DNA from: Climacium dendroides
Lineage: Eukaryota > Streptophyta > Bryopsida > Hypnales > Climaciaceae
DNA length: 64,000 bases
Assembly (NCBI GenBank): GCA_950106755.1
Contig: OX467082.1
Span: forward strand, 48,874,588-48,938,587
Reading direction: 5' to 3'
Shown here: positions 1 to 10,972 of the stretch, in pieces
Layout of the letters: the number at the start of each line of letters is the position of its first letter
Numbering within the stretch: position 1 is the stretch's first letter
Notes under the pieces: generated by a model
What the model was told of the DNA's origin: nothing
Seen by the model: only the letters and a program-made list of their open reading frames with translations
Database searches by the model: none
Made by a program: the position numbers and the translations under genes

Positions 1-545
1 GATGCAGTTGGACCCCTTGTTGATTTAGCCATTGAAAATAAACGTTCAATCCCCAAACCCGTTATGCCCTCAGCCCATTTGGTTTTAGGGTGTGAGAACA
101 TCACAGGGCGCCCTTAGTCCCGGAATCCGCAACGTCTTCAATTGCTGTGGGATGAGTATTTCGGAGGGCCTCATCTGTCACTCATGCTCTAGGAGGTCCC
201 GACGCGTATTGTTGAGAGACTATCGGATCCGATGGTCACTTGCCGAAGCTCAGCTGGACCTCCAATTTCTAAACAAAGAGAGGGATCAAGAGCCCCAGTA
301 CTCGAGCAAGGAATGCAATGAAGCCGGACACTGCCGAACTCAATGAATTACGTAAACTGAAGGGATCTTACACTCAACTGATTGGCGTTCATGAACAAGG
401 AGTTCTCTCTTTACAATGCACATATTTTTCAGGGTGGAAAGTATAGGCATTACCTTCTCCTAGCAGTGCAAATGTGAGTAACTTTCACCAGATTCAAAGT
501 TGAGCTCCTCACGCACACGGCTCCTGGTGTTCCGAGACATAGCTT
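1..545. other. unassigned flank left of CACTA element
   Basis: No gene could be supported. There is an open frame on the plus strand at 92-346, but it has no recognisable domain and no start context and is overlapped by other short frames. From about 420 onward the sequence is the immediate flank of the CACTA-type element that begins at 546. Confidence 0.4.
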
Positions 546-769
546 CACTAGAAGAAAAAGCAGGGTTTTGCGACTGCGGTTTGTGACTGGTTTGTAGTCG
601 TATCGGACGTTTGCGACTTGGTGATATTCTGGAGTCCACAGTCGCAGTGGACAAGTCGCATGAGTTGCACTGCAGTCGCGAGGTTGTTTGTCATTCGATA
701 GGTAATGGAGAACTTCGTCGATGAACTACTGTGACGTGGTTGCTGATGTGGAAGTTATTTCACTTATTT

Positions 770-993
770 GTGTGCAACTGGTTTGCGACTAATGTGCAAC
801 TAGTTTGCGATTGACATACAACTGGTGTGCAACTAGTTTGCGATTGATGTGCAACTCGTTTGCGACTAGAATACAACTGGTTTGCGATTGACATACAACT
901 GGTTTGCAATTGGTGTGCAACTAGTTTGTAATTGATGTGCAACTCGTTTGCGATTGACATACAACTGGTTTGCAACTAGTTTGCGACTTGGTT
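770..993. repeat. 22-bp minisatellite inside CACTA element
   Basis: About nine to ten tandem copies of a 22-bp unit with the pattern GTGCAACTRGTTTGCGAYTGA or the variant start ATACAACTGG. Two units carry an 11-bp insertion (ending in extra ACTAGTTTGCG). The unit includes the TTGCGACT word also found near both element ends, so it probably grew from the element's subterminal motif. Confidence 0.8.
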
Positions 994-1185
994 ATAATTT
1001 ATAGAGTTGTAGATTATAGAAATCTACAAATTGTAGAAATCTACAAAGTGTAAAAATCTACAAAATATATAAATATTAGAATTTCACTATCAAAATTCAT
1101 TACACAAGAATGCTATAACTTACCATTCTTATCTGTTCAAGCTGATGGTATTCTTGACAATCGATATGGGACAATTGAATCGATT

Positions 1186-1345
1186 TTCAGTCATGTTCTA
1201 GTTGCATTGCACTTGTTCTCTAGTTGCATTTGAATTGTTTTTTAGTTGCACTATAGTCGGGCTCTAGTTGCATTATAGTTGATTCCTAGTTGCATTTGAG
1301 TCATTTCTAAGTTGCAATCTTCTAGTTTTTAGTTGCAGCCTGTAA
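1186..1345. repeat. irregular TAGTTGCATT repeat inside CACTA element
   Basis: Roughly six imperfect copies of a 20-30 bp unit built on CTAGTTGCATTTGA. This is a different word from the 22-bp array but shares the GTTGCA core on the same strand. No coding potential is visible. Confidence 0.6.
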
Positions 1346-1805
1346 TCAGAGCGATTGCATTTTTCCACGGTGGACTCTACTTCGCGGATAGCTGTCCACA
1401 TGGACAACTGTGATGAATACTGGATGTAGAATACCTCATGTCAATTCTTCTGTTACAATATCGTAACCCTATTCTTCAATTTCCGACTACTTTGCGACTA
1501 CAACTACATACACGTGAAATTTGGTGCAAATACAGAGGGTTACAGTCGCATCTTAGTTGTATAGGACACATAGTCGCATCTTAGTGGGTTGCAACGGACA
1601 CGTTTTTCTTCTAGTGCTTCCACCTGCATTCCAAAGAATTGCGCGTGAACCTCCCAAATTTTATAATACAAACGGTAGTACTAAGCTCCCTTCATGTTGC
1701 TCGGCAACAACACTCTCAAAAGGAGATTCTCCGAGATCGCGGCAAAAGGTTCACACAGAGTGCTGAGTTCAGCAGCGAACTACGCCATCCAATGTGCTAC
1801 TACTG

Positions 1806-2004
1806 TTCATGTCCCGGGTATGACGGGGACAATTATGTCCAGGCGAGCCGGTCATATCCCAAGTATGACGAGGACGATTATGTCCGGTCCAGATGGTCAT
1901 ATCCCAGGTATGACGGGATTGATTATGTTCGGGCCGGCTAGTCATGTCCCGGGTATGACAGGGACGATAACGTCAGGGCCTGCCTGTCATGTCCCGGGTA
2001 TGAC
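1806..2004. repeat. 45-bp minisatellite with an internal palindrome
   Basis: Five starts of the 19-bp near-palindrome GTCATGTCCCGGGTATGAC lie exactly 45 bp apart, at 1806, 1851, 1896, 1941 and 1986. Because 45 is a multiple of three, a plus-strand frame (1694-2020) reads as five 15-residue repeats of the type HVPGMTGTIMSGPAG. The copies keep the palindrome better than the spacer, which argues for a DNA-level unit. I do not call it a gene. Confidence 0.75.
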
Positions 2005-2019
2005 GGGAACGACTAGGTA

Positions 2020-4037
2020 AGGGTCACCTGGCCCATTCCGTGACAACCACGGTAGAGTGCCATAGTGGAGTGGCATGCAGCACACCCGATACTTTTAGTC
2101 TGAAACCCTTAACCCTTTAGTAATTGAAGATTCAAATTTGCGTTTGGATTTGGAATGCATATCCAATGATTGACACAAGGATTGCAAATGAAATGTATAA
2201 TTCACTTTTGGGAAGAAATGGCTCATACTCATCTTCTTCATACATCCATTTGCACATGGGTTCATTTTCATGCTCTAGGAAGAGGAGTTCCACACTTTTC
2301 CCATTTAACATAACTTCTTCACCATTATTTGAACTAATTTGTTTTAGACATGAATGAATAACTCTACGGAGCTCTAGAAGTATTCATAAGGATATGTAGA
2401 TTGCCTTTTTTCCTTTAAAACATGGACTTCATTATCTGTGCTAAAGACTAAGAGAACTTCATGCTTCACAAACCCAAATCTGTGTAAATGAAAGCACCTT
2501 CACTAAGAAAGGTTTTATTTAAAATCTTCCCACTAAGCCAATGATACAACATTACTTTATTTTACACCTAGTGGGATGCATTGATGTGCTCGGTAACCCA
2601 TTTTATAGAGCTCTGACTAAGTTAACTTCTTCATAGAAAGTTTTCCTCGACAATGGAAACGGAAAAGGCTGTACAAAAGATACGAAAGCATGAGTAGATG
2701 TGTAACTTAAAATGTGTGACACGAATTATTGCCACTTCCAACAATACTGGAACTAATGACATAAATGCTGCATTCTAAAAGGAACCAGTCCAAGTCATTA
2801 CAAGCACCACCATAAACCACTTCTACACAGAAAAATTGAAGGTAAGGAAATGCACTAACTAGCAACGCAGTGGTTGATGTATCAACAATCCTAACAGTCC
2901 CTTCCTCAAATGCGTCCACGGTGATTATGCTCATGGATAACGGAGAAAGCAATACAACATCCAATAGAGACTTACATTTTCCCGAGGTGCTAGTCCTATT
3001 GGACGGTGTCTTCTTGTTGTGCCCTATGACATCTCCGGCAGTGGATCCAAGTTGTGTACACTCACGTTGTCCACCTCGCTTGTGCCTCCCACACCAAAGT
3101 GTAGTTCTTTGCAAATATCTTCTTGACTGGAATGGCTGGTCTTTGACATGTGTTTCTTTGCACGAGTCATTCTGGCTCTCCGCAACTCTCTCAACGATGA
3201 ATAATACAAACGCCTACGCTTACTCTTTCTCTTCATGAACAACTTGTTAAGATGAGACGTGACCGAAGGCTCTACAAGCATGAGAAAGAACACTCCAACA
3301 ACACAATCACTCTAAACTGCACTATGTAGTACAACTCAATGTGCAAATGAAACTTCTTTGAAGCCTTGCATTGTTCTTATACTATCTTTGGAAGGGAGGT
3401 GGAGGCCTTCAAAGTCCTGATATTAAATGAAGCTCACTGACAATGTTAGCCCATAATGGTATTTGAAATGGCGATAACAAGAGTCGGCTTCGTGAACTGT
3501 GCACTTCAATGGTTTACACAATACGAATCTACTGTGAAGTCTGACGCCTCGGTTTTCGTCCAATTGTGCCAAACAGGCGGCTTCTCTATAGTAAATGTTA
3601 TTCATACGCCGGATGTTAGGATGGGCGATAACGGCGATGGCGGACAGGGCTATGGTGGAAGCATGCAAAGCAAAGGGTAGGAGTGTTGTACTACATTTGA
3701 ATGGCAGGGGATATTTATGACAACTTGGAAATGACGGCATGTTTTGGCGTTTGAGTATTACTCAGTAAATGCCTATGGAAGTACATTTTGACTTCAAGTG
3801 TTCACCCATAAATGTACTGTGAAGGGAACAAGTGGCGGCGTCACTTTATATACAATATAATTTAAAGGCTTCGTTTTTGAATACAAATGGAGATGAGGAG
3901 GGGAGAAATAATATGCAAGTCTCTTTCTATGTATTTAATAGTGCTAGATTGTTTGAGGATCTAGTATTTCTATAGTTCCTTGTACCATGCTGAAGAGTAT
4001 AGATAGATATCTATACTCAATTATAGATGCATGATTT
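2020..4037. other. unassigned region, no supported gene
   Basis: Open frames exist on both strands (for example minus 2707-3114 and plus 2870-3238, which overlap), but none has a recognisable domain or a clear advantage over its opposite-strand shadow. A decayed exon cannot be excluded. No repeat structure was seen. Confidence 0.4.
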
Positions 4038-4861
4038 GTGAAAATGGCTTACATTAAAGTTGATGGTCATGAGGTACCGCTTTTGTTTCCAGTAGGAGAT
4101 AAGAGACAAGCTACAGTTCTCAGTCATCTTCTACACGTCCGATTTAGGTTCTTGGAGTCCTCCATCTATGTTGAGGAAGAGACGATGTCGGAGTTGGGTG
4201 AAGTCAAACAATTTGTCCTTGTTATGAAGTCCTTGAAAGACGGAGAAAAGTGTTGGTACCTTCCCCCAAGGAACTATAGAGCATATGGACTTCCTCTATC
4301 TAGGTTGGTGCCTCCATAGAGATTTTGAGTCACCAGTCAGATAATTCAAATGTAGATATGCCATGTACCCTAAATCCTACTCCATGTTCTATAGGTAATC
4401 TTGTTTCTCTGGTTCACCTGAAGCCTTCGGTACTTCATACTGTGAAGGTAGAAAAATTAGATCTGATCATAGAACTATCTAGTGAATCTGAAGGAGAGTC
4501 TCCCGAAATGAATCATAGGATTCTAGAAGGGTCTCCTCAAACTACAAATGCAAGAAAGGTTGAAATGAACTCACAATATAAACACCCTTTCAATAGACAG
4601 TTCCAATCTTCAATGTCCCCTACTGCAACATTTCCACATCCATATACTAAAAACAGTATACTGAATAGTTTGGCAAAACTAGGAAATATTCGTCGATCTC
4701 GAAATGAGTTGTCTACAATGGATCTCACCATTATGAAACACCATCATGTGCAATATCTACCGGGCGTTTATGATGGAGATGTCATCTTTGAATTGCCACC
4801 ATGCCGATCTACTTCATCATCGTCATCGGCACGTAGCTTAGAAGGAATGGACAAGCGCTAC
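4038..4861 (+). pseudogene. unrecognised gene fragment cut by an LTR remnant
   Basis: Two successive open frames, 4038-4319 (93 codons, beginning MKMAYIKVDGHEVPLL) and 4325-4873 (read here to 4861), are separated by a stop and a frame change. The first looks compact and folded, with a KVDGHEVPLLFPVGDK stretch. The second is rich in Ser, Pro and Asn and looks disordered. The second frame runs straight into the LTR remnant at 4862, so its last residues are not native. I recognise no family. It may be a two-exon or frameshifted host-like or transposon gene, truncated at its 3' end. Confidence 0.4.
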
Positions 4862-5725
4862 TGTAGTGATTAGTCGGACCAATATTCCTCCAATTAGCCC
4901 TTAATTCTCACTAAAGGCCCACTTAGAGTAAACCGCTCCGGAATCGTTCCCACGAGGACTTGAGGCTTACAGATTCATAGGCTAACTCGATCCAAGCTTC
5001 CACTTTCTCTTCTACTTACTAATCTGGACTACAGGTCCGGTCCGACCACTAGTACCGGATGGGTTCCGGACAAATCCGGAAATCGTTCAGCTGCCCCTTC
5101 AGGGATCCCTGGGTTTAGGTGACGAGTGGCCAGATCCACCGTCCAGATGTTTACCGTGTCCGGAAACACACACTCTCCCTCTCTCTTTCTCTCTCTTTCA
5201 ATCTTTAATACTAATGCTAAATTAACTCTTTAGGGACCGAAAGTGTCCTCCTGTTCCGTCACCTTATAGATCCGGAATGCTTACCAGACCAAGTCACGCA
5301 GGGATGATCAAGGACTACAACGACATTCTAGCATTATCCTAACACTAAGCCTCCCGTCAGCCGGGTGGATCTCCTCGCATTCTCTTGGGCGTTACGCCGG
5401 GGCTTTGACTACGTCTATGGGGAATTCCGGCATCCAGAATTCGGGCACGTCTTGCAAACTCCCGTATACGGAAGTTGCTAGCAACCTCTCAGATACCCTT
5501 ACACCTAAGGCCGTATTCTACCCTCAGGCTATACCAACATCTAGGCGGTAGTACACTAACACTACTATCGGAACAATCCCGCCGATCTCCCCATCAAGCC
5601 AGTGACGTCCGGAAACCACTCACAAAGTCGACTCTTGCTACTCAAGGTAAGTTCTCAGCATCTGGAAAAGGCACAAATGGACCCACTCACCCCACAAGCA
5701 TGCACCGAATACAAAAGGTTAACAC
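4862..5725 (-). mobile_element. LTR remnant C1 (minus orientation)
   Basis: Begins on the plus strand with TGTAGTGATTAGTCGG and matches 61940-62790 along its length (e.g. GAATCGTTCCCACGAGG at 4941-4957, and the CTCTTGCTAC block near 5632). Read on the minus strand it is the 3' part of a long LTR: it contains the GTGGGAACGAT block found about 80-100 bp from the end of the related LTRs and ends in CTACA. The other end is not sharply defined and no target duplication was found. It carries only the non-coding tail of the LTR, not the ORF. Confidence 0.6.
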
Positions 5726-6183
5726 TATATTCATTAAAATGAGAGATTTCCAGATAATTGAGAGATTAAAAAATCACAATTGTTTATGAATACACAAATA
5801 TTGGAGCATGGTAAGAGAGTGAAAAGCAATAAACTTATACAAACAGCACAAATGCAGGTGCAAGTTCCTTTCAAAACCAATGCACTTTATAGGAAATAGC
5901 CATCACATATACAAATATAAATGTGTACACTATAGGATGACAAGATCTCAAGACACAACTACTATACAATAGATTCAGTCGTAGCGTTGTACATGGTTCT
6001 AGAAGCATCACCACCCCTGGCAAGTAAACATCCAAAAATTACATTTGGATTCTAGACTTTACAATAGCCTTTTATAAGGAACCCAAAATGTTATCATGGT
6101 CAACAATTGTTGATGTTCAACTCTACATCTACATTGTATCGGATGATGTAGCTCATGCTCCGTAATAAGCATAATGTGCTTTA
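5726..6183. other. non-coding flank right of C1
   Basis: AT-rich sequence with no supported gene, repeat or RNA. It may be the downstream flank of the minus-strand pseudogene that ends near 6184. Confidence 0.35.
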
Positions 6184-8101
6184 CTACTGTGACATACTCT
6201 TCAACTTCTCATATGCCTTCAATATTTCCGGTCCTCTACTGTACCCAGTACAAATTGTAGATCGCTCTCGAATGATGTCCCACCTTTGCTTCTCCAAGGA
6301 CCTTTCTTCCGCAGCATCCCATAAACGACGGCTCCCTTCTAGTCGGGACTCTCCACTAAGACTTGAGCGTTGACGTTTTGGAACATTCAAGTATCTGTGT
6401 CTGTGAATTAGAGGTAGTGGAACCTCCGGTGTGATTGCCTCTGCAATATACATGGAAGAGCTCCGAGATCGCTTCGTTTGGACACCTTCCGTCAGTGGAG
6501 GAAGGCGGGGAAGAGAGGAAGCAATATCACTTGACAAATCTCACTTGGAATGCCTAATGTTACATTTGTTCCAATGCTTGGACAACCTTCCTCCCCGTAA
6601 AGCTTTCTTTGAGTCATTCGATCAGAAGTAGACGACAAAGCACGTTGGCCAGCGGATCGCAACAGCGACGGGGAGCAAGAAAGCTGCGGACGCATCCTAC
6701 CACTCGGAGGACTGTCGACCACGTTGTCCTCAATAGGCTTCGTCGAGAAATCCATGGTGGAATTTGCAGTAGCGGTCGAACACAATAAATTTCCAGTACT
6801 AAGAATGATGTATTGCCCATAGTCTAAGATGGAGTCAGTAGAAGCTGCACAAGCTAATCCACCTTTCGGAACATGGGCCTCCGAAGTGCTCATCATCTAA
6901 CAACCAAAGAAAGGCACAGAAGAAGAACATAATTCAAATTGAGAAAACACTGCAGTGTAATACAAAGACCTAACAAAATAAGAACTAAAACAAAAGACAA
7001 CACCCAACAAAAAGCTCAAAAGAACTTTGACATGTACATAAGCCAAGCATATTGGAAGCATATTGGAAGCCTTGGTCTTGAGCTATGTATAAACGTTGAA
7101 ACCAAGGAAGCAAAACATCGAAAAGAAAGGAGTCCTGCGGACCATTTCCTCTATAACTCCACAAATCAGGTAGTATGACATTATGAGGCCTATTCATTAT
7201 ATGCTTCACAGGACTGTCATCTACATTCAATGATAGTATTGTCAGACGAGAAGCTTCTTCTTCTATCTTTAAATAATCGGTTTAGATTTTTGAAGAATAA
7301 GTCCTTGTCCGTTCCTCGTATTTTGAAATAGGTCAACCTCCCCAATCTTTCTCTTTGTTTTAGTGTTTGGCAGGAGTCTTGCCCAAGGCGGCAATCCATC
7401 TCGGAAAAGATATTCAGAAATCAGTTCAGTGGTAGACTTCTTCATAGAACTCCACATTGAAACTGTTGCAAATTTTTGAAGCTCTGTAAGGAAATTAGAG
7501 CAATGAGGCCACACCCACACAGCCTTGGGTCCGACTAGCGCGGGCTCAGTTGTGGAGTGCAGCTGCGAGAAGTCTCTCAATTTTTTGTGCGACAATCCCT
7601 TGGACTTCCAATCTTCGCAGACTTATAGAATGCCATTTAGGTCCAGGACAACATTGATCTATTTGTCTACCACCCTGGACCTGAATGGACGAACGACGCC
7701 CTCCGAAGTCCCTCCACGACGACATGGAGGACCGGATTCCTGTTGTCAAAAGGAATAGAACGCGGACAGTTAACATTTTGCACCTCTCTCTTCTTGTCGA
7801 CACTAGAATGATACGAATTCGAGAACCCGTGGACAATAGGAAAATAGGGAAAAGAACATACCTGCCGCTGAGAGGACTCAGCAGGAACATCAGGTTCAGT
7901 CTCGGGTTGAATGACAGTCGTAACCACCTTCTTCGATCCACTTTGAAGAGGTCCTAGCATCGGCATTTCATCAACGGCAACAAACTCATTTTCCAACACA
8001 GGAATTGATGGTGCTACAGAAGAAGTGCGAGTTGTACAAACATTGAAAACATTCTGAAGCCCTACAATAGAAGAATTAAGATAGAATGTTGTGTAAGACA
8101 A
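6184..8101 (-). pseudogene. FCP1/NIF-like HAD phosphatase-domain gene, decayed
   Basis: Minus-strand open frames follow one another across about 1.9 kb. The middle part (about 7660 to 6990) has the layout of an FCP1/NIF (CTD-phosphatase-like) HAD domain: a hydrophobic strand then DLNG in the motif-I position (plus-strand 7626-7650), a WSS motif (about 7443-7462), and a DDSPVKHIMN stretch (about 7200-7228) followed by LPDLW. The usual DxDxT signature of motif I is replaced by DLNG, so catalysis is uncertain even for an intact relative. The N-terminal part (8101-7680) is low-complexity, and a C-terminal Arg/Ser-rich tail (6896-6184) includes TQRKLYG. In-frame stops flank motif I, there is a stop and frame change near 7250, and another frame change near 6540. 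It lies just downstream of gene H in the same orientation. A related fragment is at 33861-34136. Confidence 0.55.
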
Positions 8102-8285
8102 TAATATATTACAGCCTCAACAAGTGAGTGTTAAAATACAAAATTGATTACAAAATTTGGAACTCCATGGTTTAATCCACCAAAAGTTTCGGTGTCCATA
8201 AAAAAACTATGTACACTATATCTACAAATGCAGCTCTAGAATACACATCAATTTGAGTCGAGCTACAACAAATGACATCAAGTGA

Positions 8286-9344
8286 TTACTTGGCACAATC
8301 TGTTGGTGGATCATTGGTGTGATCGGTGCTACTCCCGGGCACTACCTCTTCTGGATCCACAGACAAGTTCTGTCCACTATCACACTGTTGATCTCCCCTG
8401 GATATCCCCTCGCTTGCAACTTGTGCGCCCTCCAAGGTCGATGTGATGTTCTTGGGCGATGAGGAACTCTGACCTCCACCTGTTTCTCTTACAGGAATAG
8501 GTGGAGGGATAAAATCCGGAGGCCCCGGTGGAAGAGGCGGAGGCGTGGCAGCATCCCTCTGCGGAACGGAGACAACACTATCATTGGATCCTGATGGGTT
8601 GTTTTCAATGAGGAGCTGCTGCGAAGCTGTTGGTGGTGGAAGCGTGGCAACTGGCTGGGCTTGATTTTTGTCCAAGTACGCTTGCCACATTACCCGATTA
8701 TGTTCACACTCCTCCCTATTCAACCTTTGTTCCTCTAGGAAGGCCTGCGCTAGATCCGCAAAGTTTTTAGTTGATTCTTTTTGGAATTCTAAATTTACCT
8801 CCTGATCTCTCTTTTGTTTGCGCCTCATTTCTTCCTGTTGCTTCAATACCACTGCCAGCGACATTGACAAGGCTTGCATATGGTCCACCTTCTTTTTCTT
8901 AGCAGGCCTAGTTCTAGAAACCGGAGTTTTAGCATCAACAGCTTGGACTGCCGTGTTCTGCAGCCCTGTTGAGCTTGATGACCCTAAATTGGTCTGCGAT
9001 GCACGAGCACTTGGCGTGGTGATTTTGTCAAACACGTTGTAATCCCCCGCAATGTTTTCTACGTCGAAGTCATCTTCTTCCTCCTCATTTTCATCTTCCT
9101 CGACGTCTTCTTCCATACGCCTCTTCCCCCGGTTTTGGCCAGGCGAGGCAGTAGTCTCCAAGCGACCCCTTGGTCTGATCGAATCAAGGTTGGACTGTGA
9201 CTTACGTTGAGTCGATACAATGTCTTTGTCAACAGCATATGAGGAATTATCGAGGAAGTCATCCTTGTCCAACGATAAACCGACCGTGGCAATATTTTGC
9301 CAAATGTCTGTTTCGCAATCTGGGATAGCAACGAAAACATCTAC
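8286..9344 (-). pseudogene. gene H, exon 4 (Pro/Glu-rich C-terminal exon)
   Basis: Open to a TAA at 8286-8288. Read from the acceptor AG at 9346-9345 it starts VDVFVAIPDCETD and stays in phase with exon 3. The encoded segment has a long acidic run (EEDVEEDENEEEEDDF), a basic patch (RPAKKKKVD) that could be a nuclear localisation signal, a Gln/Glu-rich predicted coiled coil (KQQEEMRRKQKRDQE) and a proline-rich tail (PPPLPPGPP). A start at the internal Met (9272) is possible, but splicing from exon 3 gives a better fit because both junctions are phase 0. Function unknown. Confidence 0.6.
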
Positions 9345-9636
9345 CTAGCTCATCTGCAACCAAACACAACATGCAGAATCTCAGAGTTACTGACTTGCAA
9401 TTTAGGATGGTCCGACCTAAACAACATCCAAGGAACATAGGCTAGGATAGGAAAATAACGTTGACGATTATGACAATTAATCATTGAGTTCCAGACTATC
9501 TGTGCATTTTAGGGTGGTCCTCCCTAAACTACAACCAGGTTCTAGAAATTGTTCATTTACTACAAGTAAACAGTAAGCTTCAAGTGTAGGTTTGCAATTT
9601 AGGTCGGTTTGACTTAAATTGTAGCGATGTACTTAC
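9345..9636 (-). other. gene H intron 3 with three palindromes
   Basis: On the minus strand the intron starts GTAAGT (plus 9631-9636) and ends CTAG (plus 9345-9348). It holds three copies of the 21-bp palindrome family at 9598-9618, 9508-9528 and 9401-9421, spaced 90 and 107 bp. The first lies only 18 nt inside the 5' splice site. Splice sites were read by eye and not from a transcript. Confidence 0.6.
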
Positions 9637-10839
9637 CAGTGCAGTACATGACAATTTGCTCCCAACAAAAACAGAAAATACGCTTGACCTAGGATGGCAG
9701 AACTTCTTGATGATCCCAAGGTAGAATTCCATTCGCAACTCCATAATATACATTCTAAACGGTAGCTCATTGTACCTCTTAGATTCTTTATAAGTGATTG
9801 TATCCGGAGCTCGAAATTCCGGTTTAATCCGGATCTGCATTGCCAGGTCTCTGCTTTGGAAAAAAATGAGCGGTACTTTCTTCAGCGCCCTTGCTGAATT
9901 CGTTGGAAGATCATAAAACCTCTCATTTTTTGCTGGGTAGTAATCGAAAAAACTCTGATTATATGTACGTAAGACCTCGTTTTTCTCAACGAACCCGAGG
10001 ACTTGAGATAAGTCAGTCTCGTCCTCGACGATGAACAACCAAGTCTTGACTTCTTCAAGAAGAGGTTCTTTCATTTGCTGCTGAGACATTAGTACTTCCA
10101 AGAAGAACGGCTTCTCCATCGTTGAGCTCTCCTTCTCCAGCACTCCAGGAATTGATCGAAAATTGATCACCCCCAAACTGATCATGCTCACTATCTTCGG
10201 CGTCCAAACATCCGTCGACCAGTTCTTGTGCGTGTTGTAACGTATGCTGTAAGGACGCAAATGTGCGACCGATGAAGGAATGCAAAATTGGTTCTTCTTC
10301 TCCAGAAACACTTTGAAGAAGGCCTCTATCTTGGGATCAATGGTTGCTAATGTCTTATTTCTCCCTCGGGTTTACTTGGTCATCAAAAAATATGCCTCAC
10401 CCGGCTTTTCGAGCAACAGATTCATCGTTGCACTAGTGAAGCAACGGCTCCTCTTGAACTGTCGCCAGTTCTCTGGAATGAGCTCATTCCTTGCATTGAA
10501 CAAGTTGAGTTCTGGGTAGATCAGGTGAAACTCTTTTTTCACCTTCTTCTCCCGCTACACTCTCTTCACCCATTCCTTGGCGTTGTAGTAGTCTTGTACA
10601 ATCGTGGACACCGGTTTGATTGTCACTTTCGGATATGGGTGGTGGTGACTTGGGCCGGAACGATTGAGAATGTGCTTCGCCAATCTCTTCATATCGTCGT
10701 AGCTGAGATTTCCAAGGGGTCTGAAGAAGTCCCTGCTCATTGCGCAACTTTCTCGTTTCCAGTTTTCCTTCTCATTGAACTTCATCTTTGTCTTTGTCTT
10801 TATCATGGCGAATCTGAGATTAACTGCCTTTTCAAAACT
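9637..10839 (-). pseudogene. gene H, exon 3
   Basis: One minus-strand frame runs from the acceptor GTGCAG (plus 10840-10845) to the donor at 9637/9636, interrupted by two in-frame stops: TAG (plus 10555-10557) and TAA (plus 10372-10374). The encoded protein begins SFEKAVNLRF and includes FFRPLGNLSYDDMKRL and an RPYSIRYNTHKNWSTDVWT stretch. I recognise no enzyme domain. Both exon edges are phase 0, and the frame matches exon 2 upstream and exon 4 downstream, which supports the exon model. The two stops make this copy non-functional unless it is read through. Confidence 0.55.
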
Positions 10840-10972
10840 CTGCACAAGGATTGACTAGATTCATTAACTTGTGATCTTATCATAAACTACACTATAGAAG
10901 GAGCTCACTCAGAGAGCAAGTACAAAACTGTAAGCTTATGCAGTTTAGGGCGGTCCGCCCTAAAATGCTTAC
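10840..10972 (-). other. gene H intron 2 with one perfect palindrome
   Basis: A 133-bp intron, GTAAGC at its 5' end (plus 10967-10972) and GTGCAG at its 3' end. The palindrome at 10944-10964 has perfect arms (TTTAGGGCGG, one central base, complementary arm) and starts 8 nt downstream of the 5' splice site. In the spliced product exon 2 ends QKY(K) and exon 3 begins SFEK, phase 0. Confidence 0.65.

Larger units (their letters stand above)
546..1616. mobile_element. non-autonomous CACTA-type DNA transposon
   Basis: The element begins CACTAGAAGAAAAA and ends with its exact complement (TTTTTCTTCTAGTG), giving 14-bp terminal inverted repeats. It is flanked by a 3-bp direct duplication, CTT at 543-545 and CTT at 1617-1619. 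CACTA ends plus a 3-bp target duplication are the signature of the CACTA (En/Spm) superfamily. No transposase is present. The 1071-bp body is packed with short words around TTGCGACT and AGTCGCAA near both ends (570-700 and 1490-1590) and with two internal minisatellites. Subterminal repeats are typical transposase-binding regions in this superfamily, so this is a cut-down element mobilised in trans. The antisense frame at 760-975 is only the repeat read as protein. Confidence 0.85.

Noticed and set aside
760..975. Minus-strand 71-codon frame in the CACTA element
   Set aside because: The translation is simply the 22-bp minisatellite read as protein.
2707..3238. Overlapping genes on both strands
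   Set aside because: Two opposite open frames overlap with no recognisable domain in either. There is not enough to support a gene.
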